64,000 bases of DNA from contig NZ_JAJHIZ010000003.1 in the NCBI RefSeq assembly GCF_021538615.1, forward strand, positions 2,604,001 to 2,668,000. The letters are read 5' to 3'. The stretch is from Niabella agricola (GTDB lineage Bacteria > Bacteroidota > Bacteroidia > Chitinophagales > Chitinophagaceae). Shown one piece after another: positions 36,372-46,099 of this stretch; within the stretch, counting starts at the first letter, position 1; the number at the start of each line of letters is the position of its first letter. Below the pieces are notes generated by a model that searched no databases, had not been told where the DNA came from, and was given only the letters and a program-made list of their open reading frames with translations. The position numbers and the translations under genes are program-made.

Positions 36372-39300
36372 TTAGAATTGTACACTTAAACCCAGCGAAT
36401 ACCCCCTGGCATTAGGATAACCGCCGGAAACATCCCGTCCCAGGCTGGTTACACTCTCGGGGTTCATACCACTGTATTTAGAAAATGTATATACGTTATT
36501 TACACTCGCTTTTAGCTCCAGCTGGGTCATGCCATAGCGGGCTATGAGTTGGCGGTTGAAGCGATACCTTAAGGAGATTACATTAATCTTTACATAAGAT
36601 CCATCCTCCATAAACAGCGTTTGGTTGGAACGCAGGGTACCCATGGCATTGCCCCGTATATAGTCAAACGGATTGGGATATACAGCGCCGGCCATTCCAT
36701 TCTCCAGGTTGCCATTTATCGGCGTCCAGTAGTTGAGGTCATCAATCGGCTGGTATGCAGATGAAGTAGTCGGGTTCATATATGCCGCAATACGTTTGGC
36801 CAATACCAGGTTAATAATATCCCGTTTTAACGTGGCGGTTACCGTCATATCCAGGAAGAAATTTTTATACTGAACCGAGGGACTAAAGCCGGCAGTGTAT
36901 AGGGGAATGGGGTTCCCTACCGGTACCAGGTCGTTGTCATCAATGATATAGTCTCCGTTCACATCTACCCAAATCGGATCCCCGGCGTTAAAAAAGTACG
37001 TGCCGGTATTACCGTATTGCAGACGCAGACCGGTACGGGGGTTCACCGGTACATCTGCCACGCTTGCATAAACACCTTTGTTTACCAACATAAGATTGGT
37101 AAATGTATTTCGTCCTACACGCTGCACTACGGGCACACTAATATTGGCGTCGTTCTTAAATTGGGTTTGCTCTCTTAAACCGCCGGGCAGGGCCACCAGC
37201 GTACCTTTATCGTAGGAGAAGTTAAAGTTGAGAAAGGCCCTCCAGTCATTACGTTGATAAACCGTGGTATTTAAAGTAAACTCCACACCACGATTGACTA
37301 CGGAGGCCCCGTTTACTTTGTATTTTCCAAAAGCTGTGGAGGATGTTAAAGATTTTTCAACCACCTGGTTGTCGGTGGTTTTATAATATCCTTCCAGCGT
37401 AATATTTACTTTGTTATTGAACATCGACAGGTCAATACCCATATTGGTAGTAGTGGTAACCTGTGGCACAAAATCGACATTAGGTACGCTTCCAAAATCA
37501 AAATGTACGGTTGGGTTATTGTTGTAGTAGCCTCCTACCGTATATTTTCCGTATACGTCAAAGATGTTTCCTACCGGGATGATGGATTTACCCCAGCTTC
37601 CGCGAATTGAACCTTCATTCAGCCACTTTACACCCTGAAGCCATTTTTCTTTTGCGAAGTTCCAGCGGGCGGAAACGCCGGGACTGTGAGAATATCCCGA
37701 TGCCGGGCCGTTAACGGAGGTAACATCCGTACGATATTGCAAGTCCAGCACATATTTTCTTTTATAATTGTAGCTGAACAGTCCTCCAAAGGCTACCGAT
37801 CGTTCATCTTTAATTAGTGCAATATCAGCCTGATCATAGGTTCCACCCGAGCTCAACATCCAGTAACCTCCCAGGGGACCTTGTAACTGATCGTTTGCAA
37901 AGCCGCCTACTTGCAAGGCTTCCGCCCGAAATTTGGTGGATCTTAATTCGTTGAACGCCGAAACATTAAACGTGTTATCGCCCAGTTCTTTGGTATATTG
38001 CAATTGAGCCAGATTGTAGATCTCTGTATTTTTATCATCCAGCATTTTCAGGTAAGAGGAGTTTCCCGAAAGCCAGGCCGGAGTAAACCCGGTATTATTG
38101 TTGGTATTATAGTTATAGCTTAATGCATTGCTCAACCGCAGTCCTTTTAGAAACTCATATTCCAGCTTGATGTTTCCCTGTATCTGGTTGGCTTTATTGA
38201 TATTATTTTTACGGTCATCATCCAATAATACACTATTACCGGAATATAAAGACGGAGGTGGTAATAAAGAGGAGGTACTTGCACCCTTTGCAACCCCGGT
38301 CTGTAGTGCGCCTTCTCCGCTTCCGTTTCCTTTGAAACCCATCCCGCCTAATATGCTGGCCGTAAGCCGGAATTGTTGCACCGGTTGATATACCGCCTGC
38401 ATGCTCAATGTGTACCGCTCGAAATCCGTATTTTTAATAATCCCGCCTTCCTTGTAATATCCGATATTCGTTTTATACGAGAACGTATTATCGCCACCAG
38501 AGATCTGCAGGTTGTGCTGATGGTTGAGTGTGGCCCGATAAAAATAGTCCTGCCAGTTGGTGGAGTTATTATAATAGGGATTGAGGCTATCGGACAGCAT
38601 CAGATTGCTGTTGATATTGGCCTTTATGATTTCTATGTTTGTAGTATCATAGTTCAACATCGTATTGATACGCATCAACCGTTCATCCATTCCCCCCAGG
38701 GTTCTTAACAAAGTGGGTGGTTTGCGGGCAAACATATCTACCCGGTAGCTAACGATGGGCACCTTGGACCGCCCGCGTTTGGTCGTAATAATCACTACTC
38801 CATACGCGCCACGGGAGCCATAAAGCGATATAGCCGCAGCATCCTTCAGGAAGTCAAACGATTCAATATCTTCCGGCGGAATCAGCGACAGCGGGTTGAT
38901 GTTATCCGGGCCGGATTGGGTACCGTAGGAATAATTGCTGTTGATATCTACCGGGATCCCGTCTATTACAAACAGGGGCGAAGTTGGAGTAATATAACCG
39001 CTGCTGCTCATACTGATGGTTGATACCCCGCGCACATTGATGGTACCAATAGAACCCGGAGAACCAGTGTTGTTTTGAATATTGACCCCAGCCACTCTTC
39101 CCTGCAACAACTCCATAACATTTGAAACCGGTGCCGACTGCACGACTTCGCCACTAATCCGTACTGTGGAACCCGTGGCAAGCTCCTTTTTCCGTTGTGA
39201 AAAAGCCTGCACTACGACCTCCTGCTCGCTGGTGCTTTTGGACTTCATTTCAATTTCAATACCAGAAGAACGGGAAATCGTATGCGTTTTGGTTTCATAA

Positions 39301-39548
39301 CCCACCATCGTTACCGAAATAACGGATCCCAATGGAACATCTATTGTAAAATTACCGGCACTGTCCGTTTGTGTAAGCGTCCTGTTGGGTTTTGTCAGCG
39401 CAACCGTGGCTCCGGAAAGTCCATTCCGGCTGGCAGCATCCAATATGGTTCCTTTTATGGTGATCGCATTCTGTGACCAGGATTGTGGAGCAGCCCCAAC
39501 CAGAACGCACATCATTAAAAACATCCTAACGGATCGATATATCCTCAT
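36372..39548 (-). CDS. SusC/RagA family TonB-dependent transporter, second pair of the M60 operon
   Basis: The start is placed at 39548 (MRIYRSVRMFLMMCVLVGAA) because this yields a compact signal peptide; an in-frame ATG at 39575 overlapping the previous stop would add nine residues. The roughly 1058-residue product has a CarboxypepD_reg domain (TIKGTILDAASRNGLSGATV), a TonB-box-like EQEVVVQAFSQ, a plug with LLQGRVAGVNIQNNTGSPG and DAAAISLYGSRGAYGVVIITTK, and a beta barrel. It lies 19 nt after the DUF5007 gene. It imports the ligand bound by the adjacent SusD. Confidence 0.94.
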   Translation of the reverse strand: MRIYRSVRMFLMMCVLVGAAPQSWSQNAITIKGTILDAASRNGLSGATVALTKPNRTLTQTDSAGNFTIDVPLGSVISVTMVGYETKTHTISRSSGIEIEMKSKSTSEQEVVVQAFSQRKKELATGSTVRISGEVVQSAPVSNVMELLQGRVAGVNIQNNTGSPGSIGTINVRGVSTISMSSSGYITPTSPLFVIDGIPVDINSNYSYGTQSGPDNINPLSLIPPEDIESFDFLKDAAAISLYGSRGAYGVVIITTKRGRSKVPIVSYRVDMFARKPPTLLRTLGGMDERLMRINTMLNYDTTNIEIIKANINSNLMLSDSLNPYYNNSTNWQDYFYRATLNHQHNLQISGGDNTFSYKTNIGYYKEGGIIKNTDFERYTLSMQAVYQPVQQFRLTASILGGMGFKGNGSGEGALQTGVAKGASTSSLLPPPSLYSGNSVLLDDDRKNNINKANQIQGNIKLEYEFLKGLRLSNALSYNYNTNNNTGFTPAWLSGNSSYLKMLDDKNTEIYNLAQLQYTKELGDNTFNVSAFNELRSTKFRAEALQVGGFANDQLQGPLGGYWMLSSGGTYDQADIALIKDERSVAFGGLFSYNYKRKYVLDLQYRTDVTSVNGPASGYSHSPGVSARWNFAKEKWLQGVKWLNEGSIRGSWGKSIIPVGNIFDVYGKYTVGGYYNNNPTVHFDFGSVPNVDFVPQVTTTTNMGIDLSMFNNKVNITLEGYYKTTDNQVVEKSLTSSTAFGKYKVNGASVVNRGVEFTLNTTVYQRNDWRAFLNFNFSYDKGTLVALPGGLREQTQFKNDANISVPVVQRVGRNTFTNLMLVNKGVYASVADVPVNPRTGLRLQYGNTGTYFFNAGDPIWVDVNGDYIIDDNDLVPVGNPIPLYTAGFSPSVQYKNFFLDMTVTATLKRDIINLVLAKRIAAYMNPTTSSAYQPIDDLNYWTPINGNLENGMAGAVYPNPFDYIRGNAMGTLRSNQTLFMEDGSYVKINVISLRYRFNRQLIARYGMTQLELKASVNNVYTFSKYSGMNPESVTSLGRDVSGGYPNARGYSLGLSVQF

Positions 39549-39567
39549 CTGAATTAGTTTTGAATCA

Positions 39568-40596
39568 TTAATCATTAGTAAAGCGTGGGTTATCGTTTAC
39601 AAACTTGAAAACAATCTCCCAGTTGCCTGGCTCAAAAATGCGAAAATCCAGTCCCAGGTAGTTCTCCCTGGTTTCTCCACCTACAACCGTTCTGAAATAG
39701 GAAAAACGCAGGGTTGCCATTTCGCCGCTGGATGTGGTATAAAGCGTTCTCAGTCTTGCAAGTGGTATTGGATAGGCCACATCATACGTAACGCCGGTGG
39801 CATTCTTTACCATGTTAAATCCATGCAGCAGCCCTGCCCAGTTTGTATTTGAAAACCGGTCGGGGTTTATAAACCGGTCCTGTTTATCAAGGAACCGAAT
39901 GGTTAACTTATGCTCATTTTTCCCACCATCATCTACCTTTCTTATATACACGCGTACATCGGAAGCTGAAAGTGTTCTGCCGGTACTATCTCCTTTCATA
40001 TTTACGGTGGAAGGAAATACATAGGCCCTTGTAGGCATTCCTGTAAGTTGATCGATATTGGTAGGTTCAAACGGAATTTCTTTCATCGGCATCAGTCGAA
40101 GCGCCTGAAAATAGCGGCGCCCACCGGAGTTGGAAACTTCAAGATCAAACAAATACCCCGAGTCTGGCTGCGAACGAAAGAGCCTGGAACTGGCTTCAGC
40201 CCAGAGCGTCAGGTCGCCGGAATGTTCTCCGATTTCGAATAGCTGATGATTTTCCTTTGTTCTTTTGTTTTCGATTTCCTGAAGAGAAGTTTCTTTTCCG
40301 GTATAGGCCTGTTTCCAAACAGTTACGGGTACTACCGTTTCCAACTCACGTGCGGCATCACCGCTTCTTCTCCGAAAGTTCAGAATTTTAAAGGTAGCAG
40401 GATAGGTAGTAGACTGTTTGGAAAAAATATCTTCGTAAGTAGTGGTACGCCCAAGCGTAGGACTAAAAACGGCCTGGTTGATATCTGACTCCGGCCCGAT
40501 GTTCTCTCTTTCTTGTGGAATCAACCGCTTACAGGAAAGCAAGCTTATGGCTCCGGCTGCAAAAAGAAACCAACAGGTAAAACGGGGAAATTTCAT
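39568..40596 (-). CDS. DUF5007-type lipoprotein
   Basis: The 342-residue lipoprotein (GAISLLSC, Cys22) is beta-rich and resembles DUF5007 proteins found beside SusC/SusD and FAS1 genes (YEDIFSKQSTTYPATFKILN, LTLWAEASSRLFRSQPDSGY). No catalytic residues or known fold motif could be picked out. It lies 24 nt after the first FAS1 gene and 19 nt before the second SusC, and takes the same cassette position that the DUF5008 protein takes in the second cassette. A surface-binding role is inferred; the family name is moderately certain. Confidence 0.68.
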   Translation of the reverse strand: MKFPRFTCWFLFAAGAISLLSCKRLIPQERENIGPESDINQAVFSPTLGRTTTYEDIFSKQSTTYPATFKILNFRRRSGDAARELETVVPVTVWKQAYTGKETSLQEIENKRTKENHQLFEIGEHSGDLTLWAEASSRLFRSQPDSGYLFDLEVSNSGGRRYFQALRLMPMKEIPFEPTNIDQLTGMPTRAYVFPSTVNMKGDSTGRTLSASDVRVYIRKVDDGGKNEHKLTIRFLDKQDRFINPDRFSNTNWAGLLHGFNMVKNATGVTYDVAYPIPLARLRTLYTTSSGEMATLRFSYFRTVVGGETRENYLGLDFRIFEPGNWEIVFKFVNDNPRFTND

Positions 40597-40620
40597 ATAC
40601 TCTTCTTTTGAAATGATAAG

Positions 40621-41301
40621 CTATTTAATGCTGTTAACCTTTTGAATGAATCCAACGCCAAAACCAAAATCATGTGTCTCCGGTAAAATGTTCACACTTG
40701 CATTCTGTGTTTTAATATCAACAGTAACCGTATTTACGCTTACCCAGTTGCTGCTGAACTGAGACCCGTTTCTGTCACTAAACAATATGGACCTTGGACC
40801 ACCGCCTAAAAAACCGGAAGCATTGGAAGAGGCAAATTGTATTTGCATGGCATACCCGTATAATACACAGGGTACCGCGTAGCCATCTGAAGCCCTCAAT
40901 AGTTCCCGGCTGGGATAAATGCCCTTCAAAATATAGCGCGCGAGGTAGGTTTGCAATACCTGCTGATCTATACTGGAAAGATCCAGTGCTGACATTGCCG
41001 GCACAGAATCCTGTCGTGCGAGGTTAATATTGCGAAGGCTTAACACAAAGCTTTTGTTGGTAAGCGCAAATACTGTGACCGAATCTGACGTTAGAGCTTC
41101 CACCAGTTCCGGACAGCGATCCAACGCTTTCAATAAGGAGTCATAAACACCTTTGGGCTGGTCTTTTAGATACTGATACGTATTTCCCTTGTAGAGCCCA
41201 AGGTTGTTCTCGTATGTTACATACGAATGATCTGCCTTTGTACAGGAAAGGACAAAAAGCAACCCCAGCGCCCATAAATAAGTATATTTTAATTGCTGCA
41301 T
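40621..41301 (-). CDS. Fasciclin (FAS1) domain lipoprotein, first copy
   Basis: The 226-residue lipoprotein (ALGLLFVLSC, Cys20) has FAS1-like features: YLKDQPKGVYDSLLKALDRCPELVEAL, VTVFALTNKSFVLSLRNIN and a C-terminal INILPETHDFGFGVGF-like ending (visible as NASVNILPETHDFGFG). The ending parallels GHDFGF in the second FAS1 protein, showing the two are related. It lies 19 nt downstream of SusD and 24 nt upstream of the DUF5007 gene. Role likely surface adhesion or ligand capture. Confidence 0.8.
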   Translation of the reverse strand: MQQLKYTYLWALGLLFVLSCTKADHSYVTYENNLGLYKGNTYQYLKDQPKGVYDSLLKALDRCPELVEALTSDSVTVFALTNKSFVLSLRNINLARQDSVPAMSALDLSSIDQQVLQTYLARYILKGIYPSRELLRASDGYAVPCVLYGYAMQIQFASSNASGFLGGGPRSILFSDRNGSQFSSNWVSVNTVTVDIKTQNASVNILPETHDFGFGVGFIQKVNSIK

Positions 41302-41320
41302 AACCGGCAGTTTTTAAGGA

Positions 41321-42877
41321 TTATTTCCAGAATTCAGTTTGCGTAATTTTTGGATTTCTCTTCAGTACATCGTTTGACACCGGCCAATAAATGCCGCCAT
41401 TGCCAGTCCAGGTAGTAAGCTGGTTATCGAAATGAAGCAATTTATTAAACCGGATCAGATCATACCAGAACCAACCTTCTCCCATCAGCTCCCTTGTTCT
41501 TTCGGTGAAAATCGCATACAGCAAATTCTCTTTATCGTTGACAAGCGCTATCGGAAGTCCACGTTGCAGGCGGATCTCATTCAACCCTAAAAAGGCTTGT
41601 TGGTTATTGCCCAATACCGCCATCGCTTCAGCTTTCAACAGTTTGATTTCTTCTAATCTTGTAAAAATGATGGAAGAATTAAATACCGCGAATTTCCCAT
41701 TATTGAACTGACCTCCATCGATCACCCGTATTTTTTTAAATACCGGGATCTCCGCATTAAAGTTTTCAAAATATGCGGTGCGGTATTGAGGCGGAGAAAC
41801 ATCCTGATTGATGCTGAAGCGGTCGTCATCGGCTTCAAAGAAGATAGAAGTAATTCGTTCTTTGGGTACATATATATCAGGCAACTGTTTGGACATGGCA
41901 AAAGCAGTCGTATTTGCCAGCGTCAGATTTTCAATGTGCCCGTCAATGGTGGTCTCTCCGCGATCTTTGATGAAAGGGAATGCTACCAATTGCCGGTAAT
42001 TGTCAAAGCCCCCCGCAAACAGTCCCTGGGGACTTACCAGATTATCGGTGGTAGTTAGGTACACATTCGCCTTGTCTGCGTTAGAGATCACAAAGTCTGT
42101 ATACGTGGCTACGTCCAGATAGCTCCCCTGCCAGGCACTGATATGTGCCAGTATTGCATATGCAGCCAACCGGGTAAATGGAGCGTTCAACCAGAAGCCG
42201 CTGCCTCTGTCGTAATAGTTCGTCGGAAACTTAAACTCCAGGTCTTCACCAGAGTAGATAAAAGGAAGATCCTTAGCTACCGCTTCTAATTCTGCTTTTG
42301 CAAAAGACAACACATGTGCCTCACTGGTCCGGGCAATCTGTTCAAAGTTTTTACCTTCCCCGGAAGTAGTAATCAACGGTACATCGCCCCAGATACGCAC
42401 CATCAGAAAATATGTAAATGCCCGCAGTGCCCTGGCCTGAGCAATATCCAGATCGTAATACGCCTCCGTATAACGCTGATCTTTTAAACAGCTTTCCAGG
42501 TTTTCGATAAGCACATTACAACTGTTTATAGCTGCATAAAATCGACGCCAGTCGGTAGCGTTTTGCACCAACGGATACGAGGCTTTCAGATTGCTTTCGA
42601 TTACTGCTTTTAAATCCGGCCTCGTTACCGACCGGAAATTTCCCTTTCTGAGTTCTCCCCAAAGCCAGTAATTATTGCCTTCCGCGAGCGCTGTTCTTAA
42701 AAGGCCGTACATACCCATTACTCCGGATCGGGCATCTTCAAGAGATTTCCATTGGTTGGCTTGCGAAACAATACTGGTGGGTATCAGATCCAACTTCTTA
42801 TTACAGGCGCTGAAACCAGATAGCAACATAAATGCAGCAAAAAGTCTGAAAGTATACCTTATTAAACGAGCTAACAT
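41321..42877 (-). CDS. RagB/SusD family lipoprotein, first pair of the M60 operon
   Basis: The 518-residue lipoprotein (MLLSGFSAC, Cys25) has the SusD start KKLDLIPTSIVSQANQWKSLEDA, the helical segment LDIAQARALRAFTYFLMVRIWGDVPL, and the C-terminal ERTRELMGEGWFWYDLIRF and YWPVSNDVLKRNPKI. It is encoded 21 nt after the SusC gene and 19 nt before the first FAS1 gene. It should form the lid of the 971-residue SusC. Confidence 0.94.
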   Translation of the reverse strand: MLARLIRYTFRLFAAFMLLSGFSACNKKLDLIPTSIVSQANQWKSLEDARSGVMGMYGLLRTALAEGNNYWLWGELRKGNFRSVTRPDLKAVIESNLKASYPLVQNATDWRRFYAAINSCNVLIENLESCLKDQRYTEAYYDLDIAQARALRAFTYFLMVRIWGDVPLITTSGEGKNFEQIARTSEAHVLSFAKAELEAVAKDLPFIYSGEDLEFKFPTNYYDRGSGFWLNAPFTRLAAYAILAHISAWQGSYLDVATYTDFVISNADKANVYLTTTDNLVSPQGLFAGGFDNYRQLVAFPFIKDRGETTIDGHIENLTLANTTAFAMSKQLPDIYVPKERITSIFFEADDDRFSINQDVSPPQYRTAYFENFNAEIPVFKKIRVIDGGQFNNGKFAVFNSSIIFTRLEEIKLLKAEAMAVLGNNQQAFLGLNEIRLQRGLPIALVNDKENLLYAIFTERTRELMGEGWFWYDLIRFNKLLHFDNQLTTWTGNGGIYWPVSNDVLKRNPKITQTEFWK

Positions 42878-42898
42878 ACAGATTCTTTATTGAGAATT

Positions 42899-45814
42899 TT
42901 AGAAATCGAGTTTAACGCCAAAGGTGATGGTCCTTGGAAGTGGCAATGCCCGGCCGGAATAAATGCCATTATAGGTGGCCAGCTCCGGGTCATCGCCTTT
43001 GAAGGGAGTAAACGTTAAAAGATTCGTGCCGGTGAGATACAGCCGGAACATGCTAAATTTTCTAAGAAAACTTTTGCTGTTCAGATCATACGCAAGCGTG
43101 AGCGATCTAAGCTTTAAAAAGGAAGCTTTCTGAACAAATAGATCCTGATCGTTCCGATAAGCAATTACATCACTCCAGGGATTATACCGGGGATAGACCT
43201 TAAGATCCTCTTTTCGTTCCCAATAAGTGATTTCCTTTACAGCATTTAAGCTTTTTGTATAATCATTATTTACAAAATCCAGCCGGTTGGAAGCATATTG
43301 ATTCATAACAGAACGTCCCAGAGCAAAGAAAAACTGGAAATCCATCGAGAGCTTACCATATTGCAGCTCACTGCCAAATCCGCCAAATTGTTTCGGCATA
43401 TAATTCCCCTTTAAAACCTTATCATCCTCATTGATATTATAATCGCCGTTCTGATCTACCCATCTTGGATCACCGGCCTTTAACCCGATGCCCTGGAAGG
43501 TTAGTGTGCGCCCAGTAGAAGAATTTACGGGCACTTCTGAATCGGAGTTATAGATACCCGCGTTCTCATAAATCCAAAAGGCATCAACGGGCTTTCCTAC
43601 TTCCAGTTTTGTATTTTCAATCTCCACGCTTTTCACGCCTCCGGGAAGCGCTTTCAGCCTATTTTGATTAAAGCTGATATTGCCATTAAACTTCCATTTT
43701 ACCGGAGATGAAGCACTAAGCAAATTGGCTGTTATTACCAGATCCACGCCTTTATTATTAACAGTCAGTCCACTTTTATATTCGCCGGTATACCCCCACT
43801 CACTGGCAACGGGCATCAATATGAGGCCATTTTTATTGTCGCGATTATAGAAGTCTGCCCCCAGTTGCAAATTTTCGTTAAACAATTCCACACGAAAACC
43901 CAGGTTTAATTTATTGTAGTATGCCCATGGGATATCATAGCCAATCCATCCCGTGGTATACGGCCTGGCAATTGCAGGTACTCCAATATAAGTGCCCAGG
44001 GTGGGCTCCTGCGGCCACCCGATATATGAGGTATACACCGGGCCGGTGGAATATCTGTCATCCTGTATCGGGATGCCAACTTTTGCATAAGAGGCCTGAA
44101 CAGATAACTTTGCGTTATCCAGGTTAAGTTGACGGCCAAGATTGTATTCCAACCCTGTGCTGTAGCCGGTGAACCACCGGTTGTTCGGCTGCATGGTTGA
44201 AGCGCCGTCTCTTCTTATCACAGCTGAAATTTTTAAAAGATCGCGATAATCATAAGATGCGTTCCCAAAGAAGGACGATATTGCCATTTGCTGCTTTGCT
44301 GGGAAATAATAAGTAATGAATTTTCCGTCAGCAGCATTTGGACCAAAGAGGTTGATTTTAATAAAATCATTAGGCCCGTTATATCCGTAAGCATATTTCA
44401 GGCGTTGAAAATCGTTTGTAAAGCCTTGGTTTAGACCCAGTGTAAGCGACTGATCATTCGAAAGCAAAAACTTATACGCAGCTGAGCTGTTGAAGAGCAC
44501 ACGCTGGTTAATGCCCAAATATGCCGACACAAAGTTATTGCCTTCCAAAAGAGTGGTGGGCCAAAACGCATCCCGCGCAGCCTCTCCGTAGTCCAGCGCA
44601 AAGGAAGCTTTTAACGTTAACTGCTTTAGCATGGCCGTTGCATTAAAGGCCGTTTGCAGGGAGCTGTTGATATTATCATCTACCGCCTTTTCAAACTCCT
44701 CAAGATATTTATCATATAACGAGCGGTTAGGAGTCAGCGGGTTCGTAATATCTGGAATATACCGCTGTTCCATTACCCGTTCACCGATATTGCGGTTGCG
44801 GTAGCGCTCCAAACGCGTATAATGGATCATGGAATTAAAAACCAGCCATTTAAGAGGTAACACAGTGATATAAAATCCAGCATTATATTTTCTGAGTGAA
44901 GTATTGTCGGCGCTATTAGCATCTTTTAGCCCACTAAGAAATAATCTGAAATTAGCCCGGTCAGATCCCCCGGTCAGACTTGCATCAGCCCCATAAGTAA
45001 ACGTTGGCTTGTAATAGGACTGATACCAGTTAGCCGGTCCATAATAATCCACATTGGTAGAGTCTCTTAAGAAAGAAGGCATGAGCGACGTGCCCGAAGG
45101 ATTGAACGTTGTATAAAACGGCTGTCTGAAATTATATTCGTATGCAGCATTCACAGGCATAATATCCGGAACGGTTACCAGGCCAGAATGCAGATTTACA
45201 TTGATTTTATTATTACCGGGCTTCGCATTTTTTGTAATGATCCAGATGGCACCATTGGATGCCAGTGGGCCCAGCATCGCCAGTCGCACAGGGTCTTTAA
45301 TTACTTCTACCGACTCAATGTTCTCAATATTAAAAATGGCAAACGGGTTGGTACCGGTGCCTATACGCACATCTTCATTTTTTTGCAATTCATATGCAAA
45401 CGGATGATCTTTCTGCATAGGAATGCCATTGATATACACCACCGCCTGCTGATTATACAGATCCTTTTTGGATAAAAGAGGGGCACCGATGCCGTTTACA
45501 AAAACATGCTGATCCGTTCCCGGTTCGCCGCTGGGTTCTTGAACAAAAGTTCCGGGGAGCAACCCTTTTATGATCTGCTGCGCCGAAATATATGATTTGT
45601 TCTCTGCATACCTTACCGGAAGCGAACTACCAACATGCTCCCGGAGCTTTGTTACCAACAGCGTAATCCGCTGCTCATTTCTGGACATAGATGGTAGCGT
45701 ATCCGGTTTTTCAGTAACAACTGAGTCCTGAGCGCTTGTACCGAAACCGATCAAAACAAATACTCCCAAGAAACTCCAGTCTCTTAAATACTTCAAACAA
45801 TTGTTCACAGCCAT
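42899..45814 (-). CDS. SusC/RagA family TonB-dependent transporter lacking the usual CarboxypepD_reg domain
   Basis: This is the first gene of the 11-gene operon. The 971-residue product is shorter than the other three SusC proteins (about 1050-1115). After the signal peptide (to about residue 28) there is no recognisable carboxypeptidase-regulatory sandwich and no clear TonB box; a short linker leads directly into a plug (IIKGLLPGTFVQEPSGEPG, NIENIESVEVIKDPVRLAML, ASNGAIWIITKNAKPG). The barrel and C-terminus (LPRTITFGVKLDF) are normal. A leader hairpin and a pair of operator-like sites lie upstream. Energisation by TonB is presumed from the family. Confidence 0.9.
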   Translation of the reverse strand: MAVNNCLKYLRDWSFLGVFVLIGFGTSAQDSVVTEKPDTLPSMSRNEQRITLLVTKLREHVGSSLPVRYAENKSYISAQQIIKGLLPGTFVQEPSGEPGTDQHVFVNGIGAPLLSKKDLYNQQAVVYINGIPMQKDHPFAYELQKNEDVRIGTGTNPFAIFNIENIESVEVIKDPVRLAMLGPLASNGAIWIITKNAKPGNNKINVNLHSGLVTVPDIMPVNAAYEYNFRQPFYTTFNPSGTSLMPSFLRDSTNVDYYGPANWYQSYYKPTFTYGADASLTGGSDRANFRLFLSGLKDANSADNTSLRKYNAGFYITVLPLKWLVFNSMIHYTRLERYRNRNIGERVMEQRYIPDITNPLTPNRSLYDKYLEEFEKAVDDNINSSLQTAFNATAMLKQLTLKASFALDYGEAARDAFWPTTLLEGNNFVSAYLGINQRVLFNSSAAYKFLLSNDQSLTLGLNQGFTNDFQRLKYAYGYNGPNDFIKINLFGPNAADGKFITYYFPAKQQMAISSFFGNASYDYRDLLKISAVIRRDGASTMQPNNRWFTGYSTGLEYNLGRQLNLDNAKLSVQASYAKVGIPIQDDRYSTGPVYTSYIGWPQEPTLGTYIGVPAIARPYTTGWIGYDIPWAYYNKLNLGFRVELFNENLQLGADFYNRDNKNGLILMPVASEWGYTGEYKSGLTVNNKGVDLVITANLLSASSPVKWKFNGNISFNQNRLKALPGGVKSVEIENTKLEVGKPVDAFWIYENAGIYNSDSEVPVNSSTGRTLTFQGIGLKAGDPRWVDQNGDYNINEDDKVLKGNYMPKQFGGFGSELQYGKLSMDFQFFFALGRSVMNQYASNRLDFVNNDYTKSLNAVKEITYWERKEDLKVYPRYNPWSDVIAYRNDQDLFVQKASFLKLRSLTLAYDLNSKSFLRKFSMFRLYLTGTNLLTFTPFKGDDPELATYNGIYSGRALPLPRTITFGVKLDF

Positions 45815-45855
45815 TGAAAAAATTAGTTGGTTTCTAAATACTTTTTCTTAGATCT

Positions 45856-45895
45856 AAAAAAAACCTCCCCCCCTCAAAATGCGCTTGCATTTTGA
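45856..45895 (-). promoter_or_regulatory. Leader hairpin, G7 run and U8 tract before the M60 operon
   Basis: Read on minus, a 9-bp perfect stem TCAAAATGC/GCATTTTGA (45874-45895, 4-nt loop) is followed by GGGGGGGAGG and then eight T residues (45856-45863), 42 nt before the first start codon. It is not a standard terminator because the U-tract does not directly follow the stem; attenuation or RNA-level control is possible. Confidence 0.35.
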
Positions 45896-46099
45896 AAACA
45901 ATCGATGTTCCTTACTAAAAATCTGATGTACCTCTGTTCGTTTGAATAGCTCTCATCTCGCAGTGCAATGCTCTCAATGTTCTGAACAGCTAATCATTAG
46001 TAAAATCAAACTCCCTTTATTTCGTTATTGTTTTATTAAATTTCAACAACGAAGGCTAAGATATACGTACAAATCGTATAATCAAAGTAAAAATGATGC

